Positions 45,599 to 54,776 of a stretch of 64,000 nt of DNA are shown here, one piece after another (within the stretch, counting starts at the first letter, position 1; each line of letters starts with the position of its first letter). Position numbers and translations under genes: made by a program. Under the pieces are notes generated by a model. The model saw nothing but the letters and a program-made list of their open reading frames with translations, was not told the origin of the DNA and searched no databases. Location: the NCBI RefSeq assembly GCF_024623065.1, contig NZ_JANJZR010000008.1, positions 1-64,000 of the forward strand, in the 5' to 3' direction. This DNA is from Bacteroides acidifaciens (GTDB lineage: Bacteria; Bacteroidota; Bacteroidia; Bacteroidales; Bacteroidaceae).

Positions 45599-45605
45599 GA
45601 ATGAA
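45557..45605. repeat. GTTGAGAATTGA-type repeat at the end of dapF
   Basis: GTTGAAGAAGTTGAGAATGG runs into AGAGTTGAGAGTCGAGAATT, tandem degenerate units that span the last codons and stop codon of dapF. Same family as 30732-30767 and 37952-37993. Confidence 0.65.
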
Positions 45606-45634
45606 TACGGATAGAAACTTAAAACAATAACAAC

Positions 45635-46867
45635 ATGGCATTAGTAAACGAACATTTTTTGAAATTACCGGGAAGTTACTTGTTCTCGGATATAGCGAAA
45701 AAGGTAAATACTTTCAGGATAACGCATCCCAAACAGGAAATCATCCGGCTAGGTATCGGTGATGTAACTCAGCCACTTCCCAAAGCCTGTACCGAAGCAA
45801 TGCATAAAGCGGTAGAAGAACTGGCCAGTAAGGACACATTCCGCGGATATGGTCCTGAACAGGGATATGATTTTTTGATTGAAGCAATTATAAAGAATGA
45901 CTTCGCCTCACGCGGGATTCACTTTTCCGCTTCTGAGATATTTGTCAGCGACGGAGCCAAAAGCGATACCGGGAACATAGGTGATATTCTTCGCCATGAC
46001 AATAGCGTAGGCGTTACAGACCCTATCTATCCGGTATATATTGACAGTAACGTCATGTGCGGACGTGCCGGAGTACTGGAAGAGGAAACGGGTAAATGGA
46101 GCAATGTCACATATATGCCCTGCACGAGTGAAAACAACTTCATTCCTGAAATTCCGGACAAACGGATAGATATTGTTTATCTCTGCTATCCGAACAATCC
46201 GACCGGGACAACACTGACCAAACCGGAACTGAAGAAATGGGTGGACTATGCTTTGGCAAACGACACGTTAATCCTGTTTGATGCCGCATACGAAGCATAT
46301 ATCCAAGACGAAAACATCCCCCACTCTATCTACGAAATTAAAGGGGCGAAGAAGTGTGCCATTGAATTCCGCAGCTTCTCAAAGACAGCAGGATTCACCG
46401 GAGTACGTTGCGGATATACGGTAGTACCGAAAGAGCTTACTGCCGCAACGTTGGAAGGCGACCGCATCCCGCTCAACAGACTATGGAACCGCCGGCAGTG
46501 TACCAAGTTCAACGGCACTTCCTACATTACCCAACGGGCAGCGGAAGCTGTTTACAGTGCGGAGGGCAAGGCACAGATTAAAGAAACGATCAACTATTAT
46601 ATGACCAACGCAAAAATCATGAAGGAAGGACTGGAAGCTACCGGATTGAAAGTTTATGGCGGAGTGAATGCTCCCTATTTATGGGTGAAAACCCCGAATG
46701 GCCTATCCTCATGGCGATTCTTTGAACAGATGTTGTATGAAGCCAATGTTGTCGGTACTCCCGGTGTGGGCTTCGGGCCGAGTGGTGAAGGATATATCCG
46801 CCTGACCGCTTTCGGCGAACGCAACGACTGTATCGAAGCTATGAGAAGAATAAAAAACTGGCTCTGA
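45635..46867 (+). CDS. dapL: LL-diaminopimelate aminotransferase
   Basis: A 410-residue PLP enzyme that makes LL-diaminopimelate directly from tetrahydrodipicolinate and glutamate, bypassing the succinylase steps. The N-terminus has YLFSDIAKKVNTFRITHPKQ and RLGIGDVTQPLP; the PLP lysine lies in FRSFSKTAGFTGVRCG; CYPNNPTGTTLTKPEL precedes the cofactor-binding Asp in LFDAAYEAYI. The size and motifs match the chlamydial/plant/Bacteroidetes DapL group. It lies 36 bases after dapF. Confidence 0.95.
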   Translation: MALVNEHFLKLPGSYLFSDIAKKVNTFRITHPKQEIIRLGIGDVTQPLPKACTEAMHKAVEELASKDTFRGYGPEQGYDFLIEAIIKNDFASRGIHFSASEIFVSDGAKSDTGNIGDILRHDNSVGVTDPIYPVYIDSNVMCGRAGVLEEETGKWSNVTYMPCTSENNFIPEIPDKRIDIVYLCYPNNPTGTTLTKPELKKWVDYALANDTLILFDAAYEAYIQDENIPHSIYEIKGAKKCAIEFRSFSKTAGFTGVRCGYTVVPKELTAATLEGDRIPLNRLWNRRQCTKFNGTSYITQRAAEAVYSAEGKAQIKETINYYMTNAKIMKEGLEATGLKVYGGVNAPYLWVKTPNGLSSWRFFEQMLYEANVVGTPGVGFGPSGEGYIRLTAFGERNDCIEAMRRIKNWL

Positions 46868-47051
46868 TTGAATGAATAATGGATAGCGGGGAATGGAAAG
46901 TTCAACATACCCCCATTAACGGACATCATCATTCCCGCATTATCAGTTATCCATTGTTAGTTATCTATAAAAAGAACGATAGTATTTCGCGCGCTACTAT
47001 ATATATGGACCGTACATCCACATTTTTCTAACTTTTAAAGGTAAAAAGACG

Positions 47052-47813
47052 ATGAAAACGACGATTAACAAAAACAAGGGGGTAATAACAGTAGCATTAT
47101 TACTGTCAGGACTTGTCCCATCCGCAACGATGGCACAAGATAAAGTAGAAGCTTCCGTAGGAGTTGACCTGGTAAGCGGTTACATCTGGCGTGGGCAGGA
47201 TTTAGGCGGAGTCAGCATCCAGCCTTCACTGGGAATTGCTTACAAAGGTTTCACACTCGGAGCATGGGGTTCTGTAGGATTCGAATCGGCAGACACGAAA
47301 GAGTTTGATTTGACCTTCGGTTACTCGATTGGTGGTTTTAGCGTTTCGGTAACAGATTATTGGTTTAATAGCCAAGTAGCGACAGGTGTGGACGATGACG
47401 GAGAAACGGTTTATTCAACCAACAAGTATTTTAAATATGGATCCCATTCTACGGCTCATGTGTTTGAGGCACAAGTGGGATATGATTTCGGTCTGCTGTC
47501 CGTCAACTGGTACACGAACTTTGCTGGTGCCGACGGTGTGAAAGAAAATGGCAAAAGAGCTTATTCTTCCTATCTCGCACTCAGCGCACCGTTCAGATTG
47601 GGTGGTCTTGACTGGACAGTAGATTTGGGCATGGTACCCTGGGAGACGACTTTCTATAATGGCTATACAAGTGGGTTCTGTGTTTCCGATGTCAGCCTCG
47701 GAGCTTCCAAGGACATCAAGATTACCGATTCCTTCTCCGTCCCGGCATTCGCCAAGGTATCAGTCAATCCACGCACGGAAGGAGCTTATTTCACATTCGG
47801 ACTAAATTTTTAA
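47052..47813 (+). CDS. Putative outer-membrane beta-barrel protein linked to nitrogen genes
   Basis: A 253-residue exported protein with a signal peptide ending near TMAQD. The mature part is built of alternating hydrophobic/polar strands (for example VDLVSGYIWRGQDLGG and EFDLTFGYSIGGFSVSVTDY) and ends in an aromatic residue (FGLNF), features of an outer-membrane barrel of the TorF/Gcw_chp-like kind. It stands directly before P-II, amt and glnN on the same strand, so it may let ammonium or a small nitrogen compound through the outer membrane. That role is inferred from context only. Confidence 0.7.
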   Translation: MKTTINKNKGVITVALLLSGLVPSATMAQDKVEASVGVDLVSGYIWRGQDLGGVSIQPSLGIAYKGFTLGAWGSVGFESADTKEFDLTFGYSIGGFSVSVTDYWFNSQVATGVDDDGETVYSTNKYFKYGSHSTAHVFEAQVGYDFGLLSVNWYTNFAGADGVKENGKRAYSSYLALSAPFRLGGLDWTVDLGMVPWETTFYNGYTSGFCVSDVSLGASKDIKITDSFSVPAFAKVSVNPRTEGAYFTFGLNF

Positions 47814-47960
47814 GAGAGGAAGTTTAGAATATCAAGAGAGTGTATAGGGCCAAGGTAGTTAGAGTTTAGATTTTATCGGTTTGTTGTATGGTAACCTGCC
47901 ATGGCTGCCACTACCCTATACCTCTTTCTTTTACTGGTCAACACTAATAATTTAAGGTAT

Positions 47961-48317
47961 ATGAAAAAGATTGAAGCTATTATCCGTAAAACCAAATTCG
48001 AGGACGTGAAAGACGCCCTTCTCGAAGCGGACATCGAATGGTTCTCTTACTATGACGTAAGGGGTATTGGAAAAGCGCGCCAGGGACGTATCTATCGTGG
48101 CGTAGTCTATGACACCAGCACCATCGAACGAATACTTATCTCTATTGTCGTACGCGACAAGAATACAGAGAAAACGGTACAAGCCATCATCAAGGCTGCA
48201 CAAACCGGAGAAATCGGCGACGGACGTATCTTCGTCATCCCCATCGAAGACGCCATCCGCATCCGTACTGCCGAGCGCGGCGACATAGCCCTCTATAACG
48301 CCGAACAAGAACGCTAG
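47961..48317 (+). CDS. glnB: Nitrogen regulatory protein P-II
   Basis: A 118-residue trimeric signal protein that senses ATP/ADP and 2-oxoglutarate and controls ammonium transport. The start at 47961 (MKKIEAIIRKTKFEDVKDAL) gives the conserved N-terminus; an upstream ATG at 47901 adds a spurious hydrophobic stretch. The T-loop region is GIGKARQGRIYRGVVYD, and the B- and C-loop parts are AQTGEIGDGRIFVIPIEDAIRIRTAERG. It precedes amt by about 100 bases, the usual glnK-amtB pairing, so gating of the transporter is likely. Whether Tyr in the T-loop is modified is unknown. Confidence 0.9.
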   Translation: MKKIEAIIRKTKFEDVKDALLEADIEWFSYYDVRGIGKARQGRIYRGVVYDTSTIERILISIVVRDKNTEKTVQAIIKAAQTGEIGDGRIFVIPIEDAIRIRTAERGDIALYNAEQER

Positions 48318-48419
48318 CGGCAGCGGCAAGGTGCCGTTCCCAGGTTGCCTTGCGGTTTATAACGTTTATAAAGAGGTTTACAACATCACTAATAATAGGT
48401 ATAAAATAAGATAATTATT

Positions 48420-49856
48420 ATGGATACAAAATATAAAGGCCATGGCTTCATAAAGCTGTGGATAGCCACTACTATGTTCATGTTATGCTGTTTTGCTACA
48501 GGTACACTAGCACAGGATACAGTTATTGCCGATACAGCAACAGTTACAGAGACAATAACTGAACTTTCAGCACTCCCGGCCGAATCTACGGCAGAAGCCC
48601 CGGATACTATCGGCGACCTGGCTTTAGGATTAAATACGGTTTGGATGCTACTTGCAGCTATGCTCGTGTTCTTCATGCAGCCGGGATTTGCTTTGGTAGA
48701 GGCCGGTTTCACTAGAGTGAAGAATACCGCCAACATTTTAATGAAGAACTTCGTAGACTTCATGTTCGGTTCTTTGCTTTACTGGTTCATCGGTTTCGGA
48801 CTGATGTTCGGCGCAGGCGGATTCATCGGGATGCCACACTTCTTCGACCTGTCTTTCATGGATAACGGGCTGCCCAAAGAAGGATTCCTTGTTTTCCAAA
48901 CCGTATTCTGCGCCACTGCCGCTACCATCGTATCAGGAGCAATGGCAGAACGTACGAAATTCTCCATGTATTTGATTTATACAATCTTCATCAGTGTACT
49001 GATTTACCCGATTTCCGGTCATTGGACTTGGGGCGGCGGTTGGCTGATGAACAGTGAAGCAGATTCTTTTATGATGAATCTTTTCGGAACAACCTTCCAT
49101 GATTTCGCCGGTTCCACTGTTGTTCACTCGGTAGGTGGATGGATTGCTTTGGTAGGTGCCGCCATTCTCGGCCCGCGTATTGGGAAATATGGAAAAGACG
49201 GAAAGTCCAGAGCTATTCCGGGCCATAACCTGACTATTGCCGCATTGGGTGTATTTATCCTTTGGTTCGGATGGTTCGGATTCAACCCCGGTTCCCAGTT
49301 GGCAGCAAGTAGTGAAGCAGATGCAAACGCCATATCACATGTATTCCTGACAACCAATCTTGCAGCTTGTGCCGGTGGTTTCTTCGCCTTGGCAATCAGT
49401 TGGACGAAGTACGGAAAACCCTCTTTGTCATTGACACTGAATGGTGTATTGGCAGGTTTGGTAGGTATCACCGCGGGATGCGATGTCGTATCTCCTGCAG
49501 GAGCCGCATTGACAGGTGCCATCTGTGGCGTTGTGATGATATTCTCGGTAGACTTTATTGATAAAATCCTGAAAATCGACGACCCGGTAGGTGCTTCTTC
49601 CGTGCATGGTGTTTGCGGTTTCTTAGGAACCATTCTTACAGGTTTGTTTTCTACCAGCGAAGGGCTGTTCTATGGATACGGTTTCGGATTCCTCGGAGCA
49701 CAAATCTTCGGAGCACTTGTAGTCGGAGTTTGGGCGGCAGGCATGGGATTCATCATCTTCAAGGCTCTTGAAAAAATTCACGGTCTGCGCGTTCCGGCAC
49801 GTATCGAGGAAGAAGGACTCGATATTTACGAACACGGAGAATCCGCTTACAACTAA
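48420..49856 (+). CDS. amt: Ammonium transporter (Amt/AmtB family)
   Basis: A 478-residue inner-membrane channel for ammonium. An N-terminal signal-like segment ending near GTLAQD is followed by an acidic/Thr-rich stretch and about eleven membrane helices. Family landmarks are NTVWMLLAAMLVFFMQPGFA, the conserved DFAGSTVVHSVGGW (pore His and structural Asp), FNPGSQLAASS and DDPVGASSVHGVCG with the second pore His. The C-terminal cytoplasmic tail is the usual P-II contact. It is followed by glnN after 54 bases. Confidence 0.94.
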   Translation: MDTKYKGHGFIKLWIATTMFMLCCFATGTLAQDTVIADTATVTETITELSALPAESTAEAPDTIGDLALGLNTVWMLLAAMLVFFMQPGFALVEAGFTRVKNTANILMKNFVDFMFGSLLYWFIGFGLMFGAGGFIGMPHFFDLSFMDNGLPKEGFLVFQTVFCATAATIVSGAMAERTKFSMYLIYTIFISVLIYPISGHWTWGGGWLMNSEADSFMMNLFGTTFHDFAGSTVVHSVGGWIALVGAAILGPRIGKYGKDGKSRAIPGHNLTIAALGVFILWFGWFGFNPGSQLAASSEADANAISHVFLTTNLAACAGGFFALAISWTKYGKPSLSLTLNGVLAGLVGITAGCDVVSPAGAALTGAICGVVMIFSVDFIDKILKIDDPVGASSVHGVCGFLGTILTGLFSTSEGLFYGYGFGFLGAQIFGALVVGVWAAGMGFIIFKALEKIHGLRVPARIEEEGLDIYEHGESAYN

Positions 49857-49910
49857 CAGAGAAAGATTATTTGCTCTCACATATTTAACAACAAATCAAA
49901 ATTAGATATT

Positions 49911-52100
49911 ATGTCAAAACTAAGATTCAGAGTAGTAGAAACTGCTTTCAAGAAGAAAGCGGTTGAGGTGGCAACTCCTGCCGAACGCCCGTCGGAGTAT
50001 TTCGCCAAGTACGTATTCAACAAGGAAAAGATGTTTAAGTACCTTCCCAGCAAGGTATATAATGCATTGATTGACGCTATTGACAATGGCGCTCCGCTAG
50101 ACCGCAGCATTGCCGACGAAGTGGCTGCCGGCATGAAGAAATGGGCTACCGAAATGGGAGTTACCCATTACACCCACTGGTTTGCACCGCTGACCGAAGG
50201 TACGGCAGAAAAGCACGATGCTTTCGTAGAACATGACGGCAAAGGCGGCATGATGGAAGAATTCACGGGCAAACTGCTTGTACAGCAGGAGCCGGATGCT
50301 TCCTCTTTCCCGAACGGTGGTATCCGCAATACGTTCGAAGCCCGCGGATACAGTGCCTGGGACCCTTCATCTCCTGCATTTATCGTAGACGACACTCTTT
50401 GTATCCCGACCGTATTTATCGCATATACCGGCGAAGCTCTCGACTACAAAGCTCCGTTATTGAAAGCACTTCGTGCCGTGGATAAGGCAGCCGTAGACGT
50501 TTGTCACTATTTCAACCCGGAAGTGAAGAAGGTAGTTGCCTACTTGGGCTGGGAACAGGAATATTTCTTAGTGGACGAAGGTTTATACGCCGCACGCCCG
50601 GACTTGTTAATGACAGGCCGTACATTAATGGGACACGACAGCGCCAAGAACCAGCAGTTGGAAGACCATTATTTCGGTGCTATCCCTACCCGCGTAGCAG
50701 CATTTATGAAAGACCTCGAAATTGAAGCCCTGAAACTGGGTATCCCTGTAAAGACCCGTCACAACGAGGTTGCACCCAACCAGTTTGAGCTGGCTCCAAT
50801 CTTCGAAGAATGCAACTTAGCCAATGACCATAACTTATTGATTATGTCGTTGATGCGCAAAGTAAGCCGCCGTCATGGTTTCCGTGTACTTCTTCATGAA
50901 AAACCGTTCAAAGGCGTCAATGGTTCCGGCAAGCACAATAACTGGTCACTGGGGACTGACACAGGTATCTTATTGATGGGACCGGGCAAGACTCCTGAAG
51001 ACAACCTGCGTTTCGTTACGTTCGTTGTAAATACATTGATGGCGGTTTATCATCATAACGGATTACTGAAAGCATCTATCTCCAGTGCCACCAACGCCCA
51101 CCGTCTGGGAGCGAATGAAGCGCCGCCGGCAATCATCTCCTCTTTCCTGGGCAAACAGTTGTCTCAGGTATTGGACCATATAGAAAACAGTACAAAGGAT
51201 GACTTAATCAGCCTCAGCGGCAAACAGGGCATGAAGCTGGATATTCCGCAGATACCCGAATTGCTGATTGACAATACCGACCGTAACCGCACCTCTCCTT
51301 TCGCCTTCACCGGCAACCGTTTCGAGTTCCGTGCCGTAGGTTCCGAAGCAAACTGCGCTTCCGCCATGATTGCATTGAACTCTGCCGTAGCTCATCAGTT
51401 GACAAAATTCAAGAAAGATGTAGACGCCTTGATTGATAAAGGAGAACCGAAGATATCCGCCATCCTTGAGATTATCCGCGGATACATCAAAGAGTGCAAA
51501 GCCATTCACTTTGACGGCAACGGTTACAGTGACGAGTGGAAAGAAGAAGCTGCCCGCCGCGGTCTGGATTGTGAAACGAGTGTTCCTGTCATCTTCGACA
51601 ACTATCTGAAACCGGAAACGATTGCCATGTTCGAAGCTACCGGCGTAATGACAAAGAAAGAACTGGAAGCCCGCAACGAAGTGAAATGGGAAACTTACAC
51701 GAAGAAAATCCAGATTGAAGCCCGTGTATTGGGTGACCTGGCAATGAACCATATCATCCCGGTAGCAACCCAGTATCAAACAGATTTGATTAACAACGTC
51801 TATAAGATGCAATCCCTGTTTCCGGCAGAAAAGGCAGCCAAACTATCTGCCAAGAACCTGGAACTTATCGAAGAGATTGCCGACCGTACAGCCTTCATCA
51901 AGGAGCATGTAGACGCAATGGTGGAAGCCCGTAAAGTGGCGAACAAGATTGAAAGCGAACGTGAGAAAGCCATTGCCTACCATGACACAATCACTCCGGC
52001 ACTGGAAGAAATCCGTTACCACATCGACAAGTTGGAACTCATTGTCGACAATCAAATGTGGACGCTTCCGAAATACAGGGAACTATTATTCGTAAGATAG
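49911..52100 (+). CDS. glnN: Glutamine synthetase type III
   Basis: A 729-residue glutamine synthetase of the GSIII class, found in Bacteroides and cyanobacteria. It opens SKLRFRVVETAFKKKAVEV and has the catalytic VAYLGWEQEYFLVDE metal-binding region, KTRHNEVAPNQFELAPIFEE, and NGSGKHNNWSLGTDTG. The latch-like C-terminal helical region ends VDNQMWTLPKYRELLFVR. Together with amt, P-II and GOGAT in this window it forms the ammonium assimilation route. It ends at hairpins shared with the convergent DUF308 gene. Confidence 0.95.
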   Translation: MSKLRFRVVETAFKKKAVEVATPAERPSEYFAKYVFNKEKMFKYLPSKVYNALIDAIDNGAPLDRSIADEVAAGMKKWATEMGVTHYTHWFAPLTEGTAEKHDAFVEHDGKGGMMEEFTGKLLVQQEPDASSFPNGGIRNTFEARGYSAWDPSSPAFIVDDTLCIPTVFIAYTGEALDYKAPLLKALRAVDKAAVDVCHYFNPEVKKVVAYLGWEQEYFLVDEGLYAARPDLLMTGRTLMGHDSAKNQQLEDHYFGAIPTRVAAFMKDLEIEALKLGIPVKTRHNEVAPNQFELAPIFEECNLANDHNLLIMSLMRKVSRRHGFRVLLHEKPFKGVNGSGKHNNWSLGTDTGILLMGPGKTPEDNLRFVTFVVNTLMAVYHHNGLLKASISSATNAHRLGANEAPPAIISSFLGKQLSQVLDHIENSTKDDLISLSGKQGMKLDIPQIPELLIDNTDRNRTSPFAFTGNRFEFRAVGSEANCASAMIALNSAVAHQLTKFKKDVDALIDKGEPKISAILEIIRGYIKECKAIHFDGNGYSDEWKEEAARRGLDCETSVPVIFDNYLKPETIAMFEATGVMTKKELEARNEVKWETYTKKIQIEARVLGDLAMNHIIPVATQYQTDLINNVYKMQSLFPAEKAAKLSAKNLELIEEIADRTAFIKEHVDAMVEARKVANKIESEREKAIAYHDTITPALEEIRYHIDKLELIVDNQMWTLPKYRELLFVR

Positions 52101-52109
52101 AAAAAGAAA

Positions 52110-52139
52110 ATGCCCGATGAAGTCTTTCTCATCGGGCAT
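52110..52139. terminator. Hairpin between glnN and the DUF308 gene
   Basis: ATGCCCGATGA (52110-52120) pairs with TCATCGGGCAT (52129-52139). On the minus strand it is followed by TTTTCTTTTT, so it should end the DUF308 transcript; it can also act on glnN. Confidence 0.65.
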
Positions 52140-52184
52140 GGAATAGAGATTATCTATTTCTTTTGTTGGTTGTTTTAAGTTTGC

Positions 52185-52219
52185 AGTAGAGGGGTGCCGT
52201 GAGGCAGTCCTCTACTTTT
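52185..52219 (+). terminator. Second hairpin after glnN
   Basis: AGTAGAGG (52185-52192) and CCTCTACT (52209-52216) form a stem followed by TTTC on the plus strand, a likely back-up terminator of glnN. Confidence 0.55.
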
Positions 52220-52797
52220 CATTCGATAATCTTCGCATCCTCAATATCGGCATCGTTATGTGACATCGGAGTCTGCGGACGGCGGTGCACAAACTTGAAC
52301 CAGTTTATCAACTCAGAAAGCGAATAAACCAAACTACTGATACCGATAATAATAAAAGCAGTATTACGTGCTCCTGTCGGATTGAACAAAGCAACGATAC
52401 CCGCAATAAGAATCAGGGAAGGAATCAGATAAAATGCTCCCGCAACAGGCATCCAGCGACGAGCGGCAGACAGAGAAGCAATCTGTTGCACACCACCCAT
52501 AATCAGAATAAACCCTAACAGGAACATCAGAACATCCGCAAAAAACTCAGGCATCATAATCAGCCAAAATCCGAATAATAAACTGCCGATTCCTTCTATC
52601 GGAAAACGGGGTGCGGGCTCACCTTCCGTTCTTTTCCGTCCGAAATAGCCGAAAAGGCTGATAACACCGGGAATCAAAAAAGCGACTCCTACTGTGATAA
52701 CAATATAACCGGCAGCCGCATTCGGCCAAATCACCAAGACCAAACCTATCACGAGTGCAAAGAGAATACGAATAAGGGAATAATTCATTGTTTTCAT
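52219..52797 (-). CDS. DUF308 (HdeD-like) membrane protein
   Basis: An inner-membrane protein of about 192 residues with six hydrophobic segments arranged in pairs, typical of the DUF308/HdeD family linked to acid resistance in enterobacteria. The start at 52797 (MKTMNYSLIRILFALVIGLV) fits the family; the open frame runs further but adds non-conserved residues. Repeated elements such as IVITVGVAFLIPGVISL and VLMFLLGFILIMGGVQQIAS are the two-helix units. The C-terminus is polar (SHNDADIEDAKIIE). Its function in Bacteroides is not known. Confidence 0.78.
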   Translation of the reverse strand: MKTMNYSLIRILFALVIGLVLVIWPNAAAGYIVITVGVAFLIPGVISLFGYFGRKRTEGEPAPRFPIEGIGSLLFGFWLIMMPEFFADVLMFLLGFILIMGGVQQIASLSAARRWMPVAGAFYLIPSLILIAGIVALFNPTGARNTAFIIIGISSLVYSLSELINWFKFVHRRPQTPMSHNDADIEDAKIIE

Positions 52798-52884
52798 AAA
52801 TTCTATATTTTTTAACCAAGTCTGTTCCGATACTTTTGCGAATATAAGTGTTTCTACTGATATATAAAAATAACAAATGAACAT

Positions 52885-53297
52885 TGTAATAAGTTCGTAA
52901 TATAATCGTTATAGCGATTACATCTCACTTAGATATTTTTGTAGAAAATTAATCCGTATCCCATTACGGCTGGGAGAAGACGCTTTTTTTTTGGGGGAGG
53001 GGGGCAGGATTCCGATACGGGAAATTATCGTGAAATAACCAAATCTTCAGAATCAGGTAATAAATTGCTGCGCAACGGAAGGAACCATAGCCGACAGCCA
53101 AGGTTTCATATCTTCTGCTACCAATAACCAATAAAGCAATAATATAACGAAAATGACAATAGCAATGCCTACTAAGACTTTTCTCTGTTTCATACTTGTC
53201 TTTGTTTAAAAATTCAATATTTACAAGAACAGCTCAGTTCTGAAATTGTTCTATAATCAGAAAAATGAAGGCAAAAGAGAAAAAAAGTAATATTTTG
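52885..53297. other. Region upstream of the trp leader
   Basis: Contains the 46-codon small membrane protein gene (53053-53193, minus) and a T9-G5-A-G6 tract (52984-53004). Apart from these I see no gene or strong hairpin. Confidence 0.55.
53053..53193 (-). CDS. Small single-pass membrane protein, 46 residues
   Basis: A short frame starting MKQRKVLVGIAIVIFVILLL and ending AMVPSVAQQFIT. A basic N-terminus is followed by one strongly hydrophobic helix of about 18 residues and an amphipathic tail with two prolines. The codon use is ordinary for the region. I do not recognise a family. It stands alone between the DUF308 gene and the trp leader. Small proteins of this shape often modify membrane complexes, but no role can be given. 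Confidence 0.5.
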   Translation of the reverse strand: MKQRKVLVGIAIVIFVILLLYWLLVAEDMKPWLSAMVPSVAQQFIT

Positions 53298-53328
53298 TTT
53301 GCTGTTTCAAACAAAGTGTCTATATTTG
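53298..53328 (+). promoter_or_regulatory. Promoter of the trp operon
   Basis: TTTG (53298-53301), exactly 19 bases, then TATATTTG (53321-53328). The start would be about 53335, 17 bases ahead of the leader peptide. Confidence 0.75.
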
Positions 53329-53351
53329 TCTCCATAAAATAACAAAAGACA

Positions 53352-53414
53352 ATGAGAAGAATGTTAGTAAATACATATTGGTGGTGGCGCCCGTTACAAC
53401 TCCGACAGTCGTAA
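53352..53414 (+). CDS. trpL: trp leader peptide (three consecutive Trp codons)
   Basis: A 20-codon frame encodes MRRMLVNTYWWWRPLQLRQS. Three Trp codons in a row (53379-53387) are the sensor of a transcription-attenuation leader: a ribosome stalled here for lack of charged tRNA-Trp would alter folding of the RNA downstream. It lies between the trp promoter and a strong terminator hairpin 50 bases further on. The arrangement matches the leader-peptide trp attenuators described in Bacteroidetes. Confidence 0.85.
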   Translation: MRRMLVNTYWWWRPLQLRQS

Positions 53415-53463
53415 GGGAGCAGTGCTCGTATGTATATACCTCATTAAAGATATAACAGATTTG

Positions 53464-53498
53464 AAAGAGCCCTGTCGCAACTTGCGACAGGGCTCTTT
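53464..53498 (+). terminator. trp attenuator terminator
   Basis: AAAGAGCCCTGTCGCAA (53464-53480) and TTGCGACAGGGCTCTTT (53482-53498) are perfect complements, followed by a T-rich end. It lies between the leader peptide and trpB and would stop transcription when tryptophan is plentiful. Confidence 0.85.
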
Positions 53499-53540
53499 TC
53501 ATTTACAAAATCAAATAATAACATAAAAACAGATAGGATT

Positions 53541-54728
53541 ATGAAAAGTTTTTTAGTTGACCAGGATGGCTATTACGGAGAATTCGGCGGTGCTTACGTA
53601 CCGGAAATCCTCCACAAATGTGTTGAGGAATTAACTAGTAAGTACCTCGAAGTAATTGAAAGTAAAGAATTTAAGAAGGAATTCGACCAGTTGCTACGTG
53701 ACTACGTAGGACGTCCTTCCCCACTCTATCCAGCCCAACGCCTTTCTGAAAAATACGGTTGCAAATTGTATCTGAAGCGGGAAGACCTGAATCATACAGG
53801 TGCTCACAAAATCAACAATACCATCGGACAAATCTTACTGGCACGCCGCATGGGAAAGAAGCGCATCATCGCCGAAACCGGAGCCGGACAACATGGAGTA
53901 GCAACAGCTACCGTCTGTGCATTGATGAATATGGAATGTATCGTTTATATGGGAAAAACGGACGTAGAACGCCAGCACATCAATGTAGAGAAAATGAAAA
54001 TGTTGGGAGCCACCGTTATCCCCGTTACTTCCGGCAACATGACGCTGAAAGACGCAACCAACGAAGCGATCCGCGACTGGTGCTGTCATCCTGCCGACAC
54101 TTATTATATCATCGGCTCTACCGTAGGTCCTCATCCCTACCCTGACATGGTGGCACGCCTGCAATCTGTCATCAGTGAAGAAATCAAAAAGCAACTGCAA
54201 GAAAAAGAAGGACGTGATTATCCGGATTATCTGATAGCCTGCGTGGGAGGAGGAAGCAATGCTGCCGGAACGATTTATCATTATATCAACGACGAACGGG
54301 TAGGCATTATCCTGGCAGAAGCGGGAGGTAAAGGAATAGAAACCGGAATGACCGCCGCTACCATCCAACTCGGCAAAATGGGCATTATCCACGGAGCACG
54401 TACCTACGTCATCCAAAACGAAGACGGACAGATAGAGGAACCATACTCCATTTCCGCCGGACTGGATTATCCAGGCATTGGTCCGATACACGCTAACCTT
54501 GCCGCCCAAAGCCGTGCCAATGTGTTGGCCATCAACGATGACGAAGCCATAGAAGCTGCCTACGAACTGACGAAGCTGGAAGGAATTATCCCCGCACTGG
54601 AATCGGCACACGCACTAGGCGCTTTGAAGAAACTGAAGTTTAAACCGGAAGATGTGGTTGTACTCACTGTTTCGGGACGAGGTGACAAAGACATCGAGAC
54701 TTATTTATCTTTCAACGAAGAGCAATAG
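53541..54728 (+). CDS. trpB: Tryptophan synthase beta subunit
   Basis: Condenses indole and serine to tryptophan with PLP. The 395-residue protein opens [20 protein letters not shown] and has the PLP lysine in [13 protein letters not shown], the [15 protein letters not shown] segment and the phosphate-binding [13 protein letters not shown]. It is the TrpB1 type that pairs with TrpA. Placing trpB first in the operon, right behind the attenuator, is the Bacteroidetes arrangement. Confidence 0.96.
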   Translation: MKSFLVDQDGYYGEFGGAYVPEILHKCVEELTSKYLEVIESKEFKKEFDQLLRDYVGRPSPLYPAQRLSEKYGCKLYLKREDLNHTGAHKINNTIGQILLARRMGKKRIIAETGAGQHGVATATVCALMNMECIVYMGKTDVERQHINVEKMKMLGATVIPVTSGNMTLKDATNEAIRDWCCHPADTYYIIGSTVGPHPYPDMVARLQSVISEEIKKQLQEKEGRDYPDYLIACVGGGSNAAGTIYHYINDERVGIILAEAGGKGIETGMTAATIQLGKMGIIHGARTYVIQNEDGQIEEPYSISAGLDYPGIGPIHANLAAQSRANVLAINDDEAIEAAYELTKLEGIIPALESAHALGALKKLKFKPEDVVVLTVSGRGDKDIETYLSFNEEQ

Positions 54729-54776
54729 GAGAACCAGCCAAATCATGTTTATAACTCGCAATTAACAAAAGCAGAA

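Noticed and set aside
47901..47960. Upstream start for the P-II gene adding 20 residues
   Set aside because: The extra residues are hydrophobic and unlike any P-II; the start at 47961 restores the conserved N-terminus.
53835..54611. 258-codon open frame on the minus strand inside trpB
   Set aside because: Antisense to trpB, no recognisable domain.
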